Positions 44,433-56,267 of a stretch of DNA of 64,000 bases are shown piece by piece (within the stretch, counting starts at the first letter, position 1; each line of letters starts with the position of its first letter). The notes under the pieces are model-generated. The model worked only from the letters and a program-made list of their open reading frames with translations, had not been told where the DNA came from and did not search any database. This stretch comes from Mesostigma viride (Eukaryota > Streptophyta > Mesostigmatophyceae > Mesostigmatales > Mesostigmataceae), in contig RPFO01000175.1 in the NCBI GenBank assembly GCA_009746045.1, positions 2,247,287 through 2,311,286 of the forward strand, read 5' to 3'. The position numbers were made by a program, and so were the translations under genes.

Positions 44433-47400
44433 ATGGCGGATTTGAACTGTAGCATAGATGATTTTTTACAGGAGGGGGCGATCATCTGCCTGGTACCGGG
44501 GAGGAGGATGCAAAAGCGTTTGCCAGAAACTTCGCAGCTACAGTAGGCAAAATATCAGCAGACACACCACTTTATTCAGGATCCAGTAACACTGCCATAG
44601 CTAGCGCGTTGGAGCTCTTGTCTATACTCGGCAGGCATCGGCTGTCCTAGCGGATGAGGTATTCACTTTTATCAGCAAAGTTCTGCCAGCCGGTAATTCT
44701 CTGCCAGAAAGTGTAAAAGAAGCCAAGAAAGTCATGAAGGGTTTGGGTTAGATATGCGTGTATATGACGCGTGCCCCTGTGAAAAATATATATACAAAAC
44801 AAAAGAAGTCCAGACCTGCCCTGTATGTAAAAACAATAGATTGAACAATACGAAGATAGAAATGGAGAGACAGTAACAACAAGAAGGGCCCATCGCCAAG
44901 TTAGATACTTCCCTCTTATAAATCGTTTCCGCGGATTTTTTAGGATACCCGAGATGTCCAAGGCATTACGATATGCTGGAGAAACTGAAAACAAACAAGA
45001 TGAAGAAGACCCAAATCGGAAAGTCCACGGAATTAAAGGTAAAAGGTGTCCTTGTCGATTTCTTTTCTGCACGTGCTTTTTGGCTGGCTGTATACGGTTC
45101 ACCCAACTCATGCTGCATATGTTGTGGTGATTTTGCTGCATATTATAACATTCGGTTGTGCCGCCCGCACTTTGGCCGTCCCGTTTACCCACCTCCCTGT
45201 TGTATAATTGCATGCAGATTGCCGAGCGATGCTGCACGTCAAGAGAATGTTCCCTCAGTTTCGGCTTGACCCACGCTTCCTTTTTTTAGCGCTTTGTTTT
45301 GATGGAGTATGTCCTAGGTGCTACATGGACCAGCACTCCATGCATGCAGCTGGCCGTGTTTCTGTGCAATCTTGAACCTGCCTGAATGGGTCTTCATTAA
45401 CAAACATTTCTGCCCAATGGTGCTTCTGGTGGGAGGGAACAAGAAAGGTAAGGCCCCAAAGAATATGCACATTTTTCTTGACCTGATTGTAGATGAGCTG
45501 GTGAAGATGTGGGATGGGTTTTACATTTGTGATGTGTTGGATGATGATGAGCATGGTGGGCTCCACCCGGCAAAGATTCAAGCACTGCTGTTGTTTACTG
45601 TTCACGACTACCCGGGGTTTGGTAAGATGGTAAATATGCCAGACTCCGGGTACCGGCGACGGCTGCCTTGTGCACGGCCCTGCTTGGAAGGGCACCTATG
45701 TTTCCAAAGGGCGCATTGTTTTTCTTGGGCATGAGACCTTGCTGCCAGCTGATGACCCCCGTCGCGTGGCAACGACAAGGAGGCGCCGCCAGACATGACG
45801 ATGCAAACCTATGTGAGCACTGCAGAAAGCACGGCCGGCAGCCGGAGCCCTTTTGCAGGCTGCCGTACTGGCCTCAACTCCTCCAACGGCACCTGATCGA
45901 CGAGTTCCACCTGGGGGCGAACAACCTCTTGCGAGTCGCCAACTCCACTAGCGGTAAGTGCGGTGCTGTCTAGTGTTGTGTCACTAGTGTTTGTCGCTGT
46001 TTTTTTCCTTTTCAACATTTTGTATTTAAGGAGAATTCCATTAGGATTTATTACATGCTGTGGTTCAGTGTGTGTATTAAGTATTACTAACATTGGTATG
46101 CATTTGCGCTTGTATGGCTTTGTTTTCCTTAAATCTGCTGCCAGGGGAAGGTCTGACCTACGCCATTCGGGATCGGCTGAAGGAGATGAACCTGAACCCG
46201 GAGCTGCACATGGAGAAGACCGTGACAACCACCACTGCCATGGATGGCACAATCAAGACAACAACCAGGAGGCGGGGGTTGCATCCACCCTGCCAGCTCA
46301 CCTCGCAAGAGAAGGCTGAAGTTATTGGTGAGTGTTTGCTTTTTTCTCCCAACTGTTTTCTAGGTATTTGATTCAAGTGCAATTATTTAGTTTAGCAATG
46401 TTTCTTTCTCTGGTTGTGGTTCAGTTTTCCTTTCGCACGTGTTTTGAAAGCAGCCCCGGTCAGACTTGTTTCCTTTGAGAAGTGCTCAAGTGAGTTCAGT
46501 GCCTGCCACCCTACTCATATTCAGTGCAGGACCTCCCTTGTTTTCAGTGGGGCTCATCAGAGTGGCCACCCTTGAACACATGGCCACTGTCGGTGGATGG
46601 TGATGGCATTCTTCTCACATTTTCAGTGCAATGTGAACAGTGCATATTGCAGTACAGTAAACGTTCGACTTGTCACTCTCCATGTTGCATCAAGACTTGC
46701 CACCGACCACGCAGCCCTGGAGCGCCGAATGAAGGACAGCCTGCCCGACTGCTTCCCGGGTGATATTGTGGGGCTGCTGGCCAATGGCAAGCCAGAAAGA
46801 AAGGCCAAGACTCATGACAAGCTAGAATTGTTTTCGAAGCGCTTACCAGTTTTGCTTAGAGGCCGCCTGCACGCAGACGCAAGAGCTGCCTTTTTGGAAA
46901 CGTCTGCAGCATGGGACTCAATCTTAAGCGGTAGGGTCTTCACTCAGTACGAACTGGACGAGGTAGGTAGGGCTATGTTGAGGTCAATTGTTGCACTTGA
47001 GCGTGTTCTGCCCGCATCCGAAATGTCCAGGTCGGTTCACGCAGCGACACATTTGGCGGGGCAGATTTCAAATGTCGGTCTCCCTGACGGTAGGTCCATG
47101 GCGTGGGGTGAGAGATGCATGAACACAGCGGTTTCTGGCCACATGTCTGCACTCAATGTTGAGCACTCCATGGGCCAGTCCTTCGTCAACTTCGAGGTGC
47201 TGACGCTGCTATCCTACTTCCAGCATCGAGCCACCGGAGTAAGTTGTTTCTTATTTGAAGGTCTTTACTTCTTTCTTGTGTGTGTACATGATGTATAGCA
47301 CCTTGAGTTTGTAATTCTGCATTTACATGAAGCAATGATGGCTCATTTCATTCAGCATGGAAACTCTCCTTGTGTAAAACTTTGATGTTTCTACTCACTC

Positions 47401-48894
47401 TCATTTTCAAGGAAAGTGCTCTTTAAATTGAATGCCTTCTGTATTTTTGCTTGGTGTGCTTATCATGTTTTTTTCCAATGCAGGTAAAGACCAAGCACTA
47501 TGTGTGGGACCTTCTCACCAATGATCCGTCGCGCACCATCGAGCTGGGCAAGCGCTCGGTGAAAGACGGGTACCGGTTTTCTGAGGACGAGATGACGGCG
47601 GCAAGGGATTTGCTGGTAGAAGATGCCCTTCCCAAGGCTGATTACAGCGACCCTGCGAATGGCGACGAGGCCTACTGGTGAGCCTTGTTTTTTGCAAATG
47701 CTACTTACGCCGTCTTCTTTGGTTAGTCCTATTGAAAGGCGCCTTGGGATTAGCCATGCAATCATGTTTTACTGTCACAAAGCCAGCCCTAGTAATTAAT
47801 ATCTAGTTTGTTTGGTTTTACCCATCCGGGTGCCATGATCTTGCCGCCAGTAAAAGCGTCCTTTGTTGTATCTGTTTTTTTTTTTTTATAACCAATACTT
47901 AATAATAATACTCTTTGCTGGGTTATCGGTGTGCGTTTGTTTGAATGCAGGCGAGATCGCTGTGCTGACACAACGTTCAACGTGATTGCATGGGCATCAT
48001 TAAACCTGACGCCGCTTGTGCCGCAAGGCATTGTAGCGGCGTGTGGGGGCGTGAAGCGCTACGCGGATTCTTTCCACAAAGTCAGGATACACGGGTTCAA
48101 CTACCGCACAGAGGCTGCGGACCAATCCCAGGGAAAGCGGCACAAGAATGCAGGAGTTGCGGTGCATGGCCCGGGCGGTGTAGACTTTGGTTTCATCACA
48201 CACATTCTGAAGGCCATGCAGGTTAGAGTACCCACGAGGGGGCTGGGAATGGCAGCTGTTGTTGAAGGTGGAGCTTTTTGATCGCCTTCATGTCGCTCAC
48301 CTGCCCCACGAGAGGTTGGTGGTCATCAGCAGCGCACAGGCCCCCAGGTCGTCGCGCCTTGTGTTGCCAGGTGCAGTGAGCTCAGTTGGCTATGTCGTCG
48401 ATGAATGCTATGCTCCCGAAATGGTGGTAATCCCTGCCAAACTGCCATGGAGCATGGCACACCAGGCGCAATCTGCCCTCAGTAACCATGTGTATCACAG
48501 CGTGGCAGCAGATTTCCCCACCATGCCGCAGTTTGAAGTGATTGAGGAGGGTGAGCCGATGCCACCGCCTAGTGGCAAGAAGAAAGGCAAGAAGAAGGGG
48601 TCCAAGAAGAAGAAGAAGGTGGCAGCGGCAGACGTAGGTGATGGCGACGTGGTGCGCCGCGCTGGCAAGGCACCTGCTCGAGGGCGCAGCCGCAAGCGTG
48701 GTGCTCCCACAGATGCTGGACCTAGCCAGCCCACCGTTGTAATTGAGGAGGTCCCTATGGCAAAGAGGGCCAGTGGAAGGCAGCGTAAAGCTGTGAACTA
48801 TTGCGACACTAGTGGGGATGACACTATGTCATCAGAAGATGATGTTGATGCAAGCAACCCCTCGGACAGCAGTTCTGAAGAAGATGACTTTTGA
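44433..48894 (+). pseudogene. CACTA tnp2-type transposase gene (about 6 exons, several frameshifts)
   Basis: The start is ATG at 44433 (MADLNCSIDDFLQ). Exons, partly approximate: 44433-45041, about 45216-45953, 46145..46327, 46715..47238, 47484..47677 and 47951-48894; later junctions agree in phase. Recognisable tnp2 landmarks in order: DTPLYSGSSNTAIASALELL, LPESVKEAKKVMKGLG, YDACPCEKYIY with TCPVCKNNR (zinc knuckle), VRYFPLINRFRGFFRIPEMS, LDPRFLFLALCFDGV (catalytic region), NMHIFLDLIVDELVKMWDGF, LPYWPQLLQRHLIDEFHLGA, AIRDRLKEMNLNPELH, MKDSLPDCFPGDIV and a DUF4218-like segment (LERVLPASEMSRSVHAATHL). The end has a DUF4216-like part and a Lys-rich/acidic tail. It would cut the CACTA ends. Single-base shifts near 44480, 44745, 45350, 45650 and 48268 suggest decay or sequencing error. 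Confidence 0.85.
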
Positions 48895-49064
48895 TTTAAT
48901 TTGGGCATGACAGCATTGTTTATGGAATGATGTGCTGTTTTATATTGTATGACAACCCTATATTGCACCTTTGTGCACCCTATAATGCATATCAAAGTGG
49001 TGTTGAGTTTTTTTTCACGTTAAGGACTTAATGAAATAAAGCTCATGATTTTTCTCGTGTTACA

Positions 49065-49375
49065 CTCTTGGTGAGAAATTTCTCACCACGTTGACTTGTG
49101 ATTTTTCTCGTGTTAGTGATTTTTCTCGTGTTGGTGAGAAACTTCTCAATTTTCTCACTTTTTCTCACTTTTTCTCACCCATTCTCACCTTTTTTCTCAC
49201 TTTAGGGTTTTTTCTCACCCCAATCTCACCAAAACCCCCTTTTTCTCACCAAAATCTCACCCTGGTGAGATTTTTTGCCTAGCGTTTGCGGAAAAAAATT
49301 GAGATTTTTCTCAATTTTCTCAAAAAATTCTCACAAAGGGTGAGAAAATTGAGGGTTTAGAGAAAATTCTCAGAA
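49065..49375 (-). repeat. CACTA right subterminal repeats (TTTCTCAC)
   Basis: Inverted counterpart of the left array: repeated TTTCTCAC/TTCTCACC up to the right terminal repeat. Confidence 0.9.
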
Positions 49376-49390
49376 TCTGAGTTCCTAGTG

Positions 49391-50230
49391 GAAGCCAACT
49401 GCCGAGCAGCTTGAAGCGGCCTGAAGGAGGGTAGTTGACCTCGGCATCGTCTAAGAGGCGGAGTGTGGGTGGGGGCCCTGCCATGCCGAGGGCCAGGGCC
49501 TCCGTTTTGGGGCTGATTTCTAGACCAACCGCCCGAGCCTCGAGCGCCAGGCAGTCCAGCCAAAGTTGGGCAGACTCCGGCTTCTCGATGAGCGTGATGT
49601 CGTCGGCATAAATGAGGTCAGCTAGTAAATTCTGCTTGTTAGTCGGCCCCCCTTCCCCAAGCTCGTTCGTGATCGCTAGGCCAGGGGCACGGCCTGCAAT
49701 GCTAGCAAAGCGAGCACGTGCCTGGCGCATAACATAATCCACTACAATAATAAACAGGTACGGCGACAGGACGCAACCCTGCCAGACGCCGGTCTGCAGT
49801 GGGCATGGCGGGGTAATGCCGTGTTGAGTGCGCACCGAAGTGGTCGACCCCTCATACAGCGTGCGGATGACGGTAATCAGGGGAGTGGGGACGCGAGCGC
49901 GAGCAAGTACAGCCCATAGAGCGTCCCAGAGGACAGAATCAAAAGCCTTGATGAAGTCGACGAAGATCAAGATTGCGGGAAACTCACCAGGTTGCAGGAG
50001 AGCGATTTCCTCGAAGAGGCGACGCGCGACGAAGATGGCCATGACGGTGTTGCGCCCAGGACGGAAGCCCATTTGACTTTCCCCAAGGTGACAGTCGAGA
50101 GCAGAACGAAGGCGGTTGAGGATCATGCGCATGAACAACTTAAGTGCGGCGCTCTGGATGCAGACTCCTCTGTAGTTGGCGGGGTCGTCAGGGGAACCTT
50201 TGTTTTTGTACAGCATAATACGGTAGCTGT
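49391..50230 (-). pseudogene. LINE B reverse transcriptase fragment
   Basis: Open from 50216 to the CACTA boundary: LYKNKGSPDDPANYRGVCIQ, GFRPGRNTVMAIF, FVDFIKAFDSV, LSPYLFIIVVDYV, LIYADDITLIEKP and FKLLGSWLP, nearly identical to copy A. Before the CACTA insertion it would have continued into 39696. Confidence 0.9.
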
Positions 50231-50351
50231 CTGGTCGGTATCTGCCTCCATATTACAGACAAACCAGGAGGCTGCCCGGGGGTGAGCCTGTCACGTCTAG
50301 TGTAGCACATGTCCATGCCGAGTCTATCACGAAATGTCCACCGTGGCCATT

Positions 50352-50913
50352 GGAGTAACAGATATTCTGTAATTACCTCTTCACAATCATGTTCTTGGCG
50401 CAGCAATTTCTGTGAGCGCATGGATGATTCAAGAACGGAGTAGTTGGCACGCCACGCGTCTGTCAATCCTTAAAGTGACTACAGTAATAAGAAACCTCAT
50501 AACTGTAATAAGAAACCTCGTGTACGATTAGTCGCCACATTAAGGTTTGGGCCATGCAGATTCATTGATCAATGGTTTTTGTGCATCATTGATGCATGCA
50601 TGGGGTACACGATATTACTGTATCAGGGCCCTCCTACGCGGACGCCAACCGCTATATTCATGCATGTGGCGAGCAAGATCTGCACCCGCTGCCCTCATTA
50701 CATAATCATCGATCCAACAAGGCTGACATATCGATCGCTTGTGCGCCATGGCCCCCAACACCAGCAAAGCCCAGGAGCTACTCCATTAGTGGGGTGCTCA
50801 GAAACATCGAACTCCCGACCCATACTCCAACATCGCATGTGCCTCACCATATCCCAGCAATGACCTCTTCCTTTATTCCATTTTTGTTTTTGTTATTATT
50901 ATTACTCTTTACT
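50352..50913. other. No gene recognised
   Basis: Sequence between LINE B and LINE D. Only short frames; no domain, repeat family or RNA gene recognised. Confidence 0.5.
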
Positions 50914-50925
50914 TTGTCTTTATTT

Positions 50926-51913
50926 CGGATCGGCATGGCGTGGGCGCAACTCCATGACCACCACCGTTGGTGGAGCAACCCCGCCCTACCCCGGATCGTC
51001 CAGCGTGACCTCTTCAAGGTCGGCATTCTGACGATCCTGACCTACGGCGCTGAGACCTGGACACTGACGCAGGAGCTGGAGCAACGACTCGACGGCAACG
51101 TCACCAAGATGCTGCGCAAGGCCCTTATCATCCCCTTTGGTTTGCACATTAATAATGAGGATTTGTACGCTGATTTGCCCCATGTTTCCCACATTCTTAG
51201 GCACAGGCGCCTGGGCCTAGCCGGGCACCTGGCCCGCACAGATCAGGTAGACACATCAGATTGACTAGCTGCATGGCACCAAGCCCACCCAGCCTGGGCG
51301 TTATATCCTCACCTGGCTGGCGTGCCCCAGGCCGCGCGCGGCAGGGCCCCCACCCGTGGACTTTCCCGGTGATAGACTAGGCATGGACATATGCGCTGGT
51401 TGTCTCCTTGATATGCGCTACTACGCACCCTAGATGTGACGGGCTCACATTCGGGCAGCCTCCTGGTTTGTTTGTAATATGGAGGCAGATGGTACGCAAT
51501 TATGAGGGTGCAGGTGCCCTGGTGCACCTAGAGCAAGGGTCGCATACATTCCCACCCTTGCAGGAAGTAGCCCAGAATGTATTAAAAGCCATATGCCCCT
51601 TCTCAGGGATATGTGCTACATGTACTCCCAACGGAGTTGTGTTTCTAATTAATTAATTAATTAATGGTACGCAAGGATAGATGCCAAGTAGTGATGAAGG
51701 AGACCGCCCCCAAGTCTGTGGGGGCTCCGCGTGTGACCGCGTATGGCATTCATAGCGATTCGGGCCGTGAGCGCCCACCACCCTGTAAAGCTAGGACCTA
51801 GATAGCTTACATCATCCATTCCATCCCATATACATGTTCCCCTCCCACTGAGGACTTCTGCTGACGTGACGCAGTCATGCATGTGTCTAGCTAGCTATTA
51901 ATAATATAATTAA
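50926..51913 (+). mobile_element. LINE copy D, 5'-truncated, 12-bp target duplication
   Basis: Flanked by TTGTCTTTATTT (50914..50925 and 51914..51925). It encodes the post-RT part of ORF2 (ILTYGAETWTLTQELEQRL, IIPFGLHINNEDLYADLPHV) with several later stops, then the common 3' region. A SINE-like element sits within it. Unlike A and B, copy D lacks the 7-bp deletion after MLRKA. Confidence 0.9.
51500..51664 (+). mobile_element. SINE-like element, family 1, in LINE D
   Basis: 165 bp between copies of TGGTACGCAA (51490..51499 and 51665..51674). Starts TTATGAGGGTGCAGGTGCCC, contains CAGGAAGTAGCCCAGAATGT and ATATGTGCTACATGTACTCC, and ends CAACGGAG... then (TTAA)4. This is the best-delimited copy of the family here. 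Confidence 0.9.
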
Positions 51914-52069
51914 TTGTCTTTATTTATCACTGTTCTTCTTATTATTATTATTATTTTCATTTTCTTTTCTTTTTTCTTTCTCCCTGTGTCATTTATACTT
52001 CTTACTTTTTCTTTTGGCCCCTTCGTGTATGTGTGTATGCGTTCCCTCTTTTCCTTCTTAGTTTTGGCT

Positions 52070-52563
52070 GTTCTTCTTCTTCTTCTTCTTCTTCTTCTTC
52101 TTCTTCTTCTTCTTCTTCTTCTTCTTCTTCTTCTTCTTCTTCTTCTTCTTCTTCTTCTTCTTCTTCTTCTTCTTCTTCTTCTTCTTCTTCTTCTTCTTCT
52201 TCTTCTTCTTCTTCTTCTTCTTCTTCTTCTTCTTCTTCTTCTTCTTCTTCTTCTTCTTCTTCTTCTTCTTCTTCTCTTCTTCTTCTTCTTCTTCTTCTTC
52301 TTCTTCTTCTTCTTCTTCTTCTTCTTCTTCTTCTTCTTCTTCTTCTTCTTCTTCTTCTTCTTCTTCTTCTTCTTCTTCTTCTTCTTCTTCTTCTTCTTCT
52401 TCTTCTTCTTCTTCTTCTTCTTCTTCTTCTTCTTCTTCTTCTTCTTCTTCTTCTTCTTCTTCTTCTTCTTCTTCTTCTTCTTCTTCTTCTTCTTCTTCTT
52501 CTTCTTCTTCTTCTTCTTCTTCTTCTTCTTCTTCTTCTTCTTCTTCTTCTTCTTCTTCTTCTT
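52070..52563. repeat. (TTC)n tract, about 490 bp
   Basis: Almost pure TTC on this strand (GAA on the other), one phase slip near 52275. It ends at TTCTTGTAATTG, where the TTG block begins. Homopolymer frames across it are artefacts. Confidence 0.98.
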
Positions 52564-52566
52564 GTA

Positions 52567-53562
<996 letters not shown>

Positions 53563-53959
53563 TGTGTATGTGTGTGTGTCAGTGTGTTCGATCCCTAAAA
53601 GTGTTCTTGTTAGATCCTCTGTACGTCTCCCTCCATATATGCAGGCCTTCCTAGTGATAGCCACGCGGCTCCCGCGGTCTGCGCGTTTTCAATTCCTCTC
53701 TGACAGACAACTACCCTCACTCCTTCCACGCCGACGTTGGATCGCCATGCGTCCAGGCATAGTTGTCTCAATTAAGATAATATTTGGACGTTGCCACATT
53801 GCGGCATATCTAGTGACTTAGACATGGTTGGGCATTATGCAGACGATATTTGTCTGTTTGTTTAAACTTTCGTGTAGATATTCTCTAATGAGATTAGCGT
53901 AGTACTCCGTGGCATGCCTATGCGCATGACACGCAAGTAATACTTACTTACATGGCAGC

Positions 53960-54370
53960 AATGAGTTTTGGAGGGGGCCGGGCGGTCATCCACGTCGACC
54001 ACAAGCCCTGCCAGGCGCCCCCTGCCACCCCAGCGATCCCAGTCTAGGGATGATATAGCATGAGTATAGTGTAAGTGGCCCACGCCTACGCAATTGTGCA
54101 CCTAAAATGGGGGTGGATCCCCACGGATTATGCATTAAGAATTTAGCCAAGCTCTGTCTAATAATGCAGAGAGCTACTACACCCCAGCTGCCCAGCTGGC
54201 GGCTGGCGAGGAGCAAGCTTTGGAATCACGCGAAGGTCGTGGAGGCCAGGCAGATGTACTTCGACGGGGGGAAGCGTGTGCAGCTGCGTCTGATGCCGGA
54301 TGGCCGCTTTGCTGCATTCTTTGCCGGTGTTGAGATTAACACCACGGGTGCCGCAGAGTCCGTGGTGTGA
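53960..54370 (+). pseudogene. LINE ORF1 C-terminal fragments
   Basis: 53964-54025 encodes GRAVIHVDHKPCQAPPATP, matching the end of the ORF1 at 60620 on the other strand, and is followed by related 3' flank. 54206-54370 encodes KLWNHAKVVEARQMYFDGGK and FAAFFAGVEINTTG up to a stop, probably part of another ORF1 C-terminal domain. Both are small and isolated. Confidence 0.5.
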
Positions 54371-55102
54371 ATCTTAAGCGTCACGCCCCTGTCGGTTCCA
54401 GCAAGTAGACAACCCTACTCGATCGTCGGCTCACGGCTAACAGGCTTCGGGGACAGCCTCTAAAAAGTCCCACCCGTTCCAGTGACCCCCATGCATCGAC
54501 CTATAGTCGAGTGATACACATGGTCAGTGCCGGTATTTCGGGTTAAAACGACAGCTCTCAGCAGTCAGATTCGCAATACACAACGCATGCTAGATTATCT
54601 TAACGCCTCTGCGTTGCACAATCACCCCCGAATACCCATGCGAGCAGGCGGCGCAGCTAGGCTCGCATCCTCCGCCTGCAGGCCGACAATTAGCTCCATG
54701 CAATGAAATTAAGCACTATTCCATCCATCTCCCTCCCCTCCGTTCCATCCCCGGCCACCCCCAGTTCGGTTTTGCGGCTTCGCCCACCTCCATCCAACCA
54801 GCAAGGGAATACATACGTGCTACATGATCTAGTCTTCCAACGGAGTCATGTTATAGTTTAAAATTTCATTTAATTTTACTCTCTGCTGAGACGCCATGAA
54901 CTAATCAATCAAACTCGTGCTCCCGTTGGGGAGTCACGGAGTGCTCATTAACCGACGCCATGCCCCAGCCATTAATTAATTCATTAGTAATTAATTAAGC
55001 CTAGCCATTGTTTAGCCGTGATGATCTTCCACGCTATGTCCGCATGCACCTTAGCTGCTGGAATACATGAATCGAAGTGAGACAACTATGCCTGGACGCA
55101 TG
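54371..55102. other. Gene-free stretch with SINE fragments
   Basis: Includes a family 2 SINE fragment near 54900-54955 (CGTGCTCCCGTTGGGGAGTC) and TTAA-rich sequence near 54970-55000. A further 3'-like motif, CTTCCAACGGAGTCATG, lies near 54835. No gene was seen. Confidence 0.55.
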
Positions 55103-55221
55103 TTGGTGCACATAGTGGTGCAGGTGCACTTTGTGCACCCAGAGCAGGTGTAGTTTACACCGGGCTATACCCTTGCAGGAAGTAGCCCAGAATGTATTTT
55201 CGGGGAAATGGGTATATTTAT
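55103..55221 (+). mobile_element. SINE-like element, family 1, flanked by a long direct repeat
   Basis: TGCCTGGACGCATG occurs just before it (about 55089-55102) and again at 55242-55255, in both cases after GAAGTGAGACAACTA. The duplication is therefore about 28 bp with a small indel. The body has GGTGCAGGTGCACTTTGTGC and CAGGAAGTAGCCCAGAATGT. The usual 3' motif and TTAA tail are missing. Confidence 0.7.
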
Positions 55222-55817
55222 TGAAGTGAGACAACTAATAATGCCTGGACGCATGGCGATCCTGCTCTTAAGGGGTTCGAGCCAGGCTTGGACATCCTTA
55301 TTAACGAGTGAGCATGGCGGGGTTAGCACTGGCTACCGCCTGGCCGACCCCGGGTTGGCAAATACGCCGTACGGAGCCGCGAAAATACGGGAATACGCGT
55401 ACAGGAGGCCTCCGCCGCCGTTTATTCGCGTATTTATTTTAGAATACGCGATTTGGACTTAGAATTTTTCGGGGGTACCAGCGGGCAGCGGGCACTGGCG
55501 CGGTGCCCAGGTTCTGCCTGATCGAGGTTCTGGGCGTGGCGCGTTCACTGCACGTTTGAGATTTTTACTACTAGAAGTAGATGCGTACACTGAGTTCTTT
55601 CCATAAAGCGCAAGCCTTGCAGAATGTTTGGCCGGTAGGAGACAGCTAGGACTACAGGTATATAACGCATATCACTGATATCAGTATGCCGGCCAGCATA
55701 TGCCAGCTGTGCTGCTGCATGACACTGTCCACTGAGTGGTATAGGATGCAATATAGCGACGACTCGAGGTGCGGTCAGGCCAGTGCGACAGTGTGCAGCC
55801 ATTTTCAATTTGCAGCC

Positions 55818-56267
55818 ATGCCGAAGAAAGGGCCTGTATGGGATGTCGTTGTCGAGAAGAAAGAAGCATGCACAGATCCTGTTAGTAAGAAAACTATGTA
55901 TGTGTCGAAGATGTTCTGCTCATTTTGCAACAAGAAGTTCTCCTCCAAGGCGGGGCCAATCAGCGCATGCCGAGTCCGTGCACACTTTGCCGGAATCGCA
56001 GCTGGGAAGGGATGTTACCCTGCGACAACATTCCACAGATATCCGGAGCAGGTGGGGGAGGAGGAGGAGGAGGAGGAGGAGGAGGAGGAGGAGGAGGAGG
56101 AGGAGGAGGAGGAGGAGGAGGAGGAGGAGGAGGAGGAGGAGGACCTGCGCCTGCGCCGGCGCAAGGTTCGCGCTGCCTGCACAGCCCAGGGAAAGAAGCC
56201 GCGGTTCTTGCCGCTGCAGCCGCCAGACAAAAACTTAAGGGTCATGCCTAGCATGATCTATGAATGA
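55818..56267 (+). CDS. BED-type zinc-finger protein with poly-Glu tract (hAT cargo)
   Basis: The start at MPKKGPVWDVV is preferred over an in-frame ATG at 55686, because the finger begins immediately after it. A Trp near the N-terminus, CSFCNKKFSSKAGPISACRV and a following His (RAHFAG) fit the BED finger used by hAT transposases to bind DNA. The frame then has about 30 consecutive Glu from a (GGA)n microsatellite, a basic stretch (LRLRRRKVR) and a stop at 56267: 149 residues in all. A hAT transposase is normally several hundred residues longer, so this is either a truncated N-terminus or a stand-alone DNA-binding protein. No intron is obvious. Confidence 0.65.
   Translation: MPKKGPVWDVVVEKKEACTDPVSKKTMYVSKMFCSFCNKKFSSKAGPISACRVRAHFAGIAAGKGCYPATTFHRYPEQVGEEEEEEEEEEEEEEEEEEEEEEEEEEEEDLRLRRRKVRAACTAQGKKPRFLPLQPPDKNLRVMPSMIYE
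56048..56141. repeat. (GGA)n microsatellite in the BED-finger frame
   Basis: About 31 GGA/GAG units, translated as poly-Glu in the coding frame. Confidence 0.95.

Larger units (their letters stand above)
39697..49390 (+). mobile_element. CACTA (En/Spm) DNA transposon, 9694 bp
   Basis: The ends read CACTAGGAACTC at 39697 and GAGTTCCTAGTG at 49390, a 12-bp terminal inverted repeat beginning CACTA. The flanking GA (39695..39696 and 49391..49392) is single in the uninterrupted copy A, giving a 2-bp target duplication as in this superfamily. Contents: inverted subterminal arrays of GTGAGAAA, a plus-strand tnp2-type transposase gene (44433-48894) and a divergent minus-strand companion gene (40724-43933). 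The insertion point is in the reverse transcriptase frame of LINE B. Confidence 0.95.
33821..50342 (-). mobile_element. LINE copy B, split by LINE A and a CACTA element
   Basis: Copy B lies in three pieces: 33821..33907 (3' tail), about 38994..39696 (C-terminal coding/3' region) and 49391..50342 (reverse transcriptase and 5' end). The flanks share GTGGCCATT (33812..33820 and 50343..50351), consistent with one insertion event. The 5'-most ~115 bp (about 50229-50342) is a stretch of LINE 3'-region sequence in the same orientation, so the 5' end is chimeric. Removing the inner insertions leaves roughly 1.7 kb of a 5'-truncated element. Confidence 0.75.

Noticed and set aside
55262-55300. GGTTCGAGCC, a B-box-like string
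   Set aside because: No A box at proper distance and no cloverleaf; it lies in decayed LINE G coding sequence.
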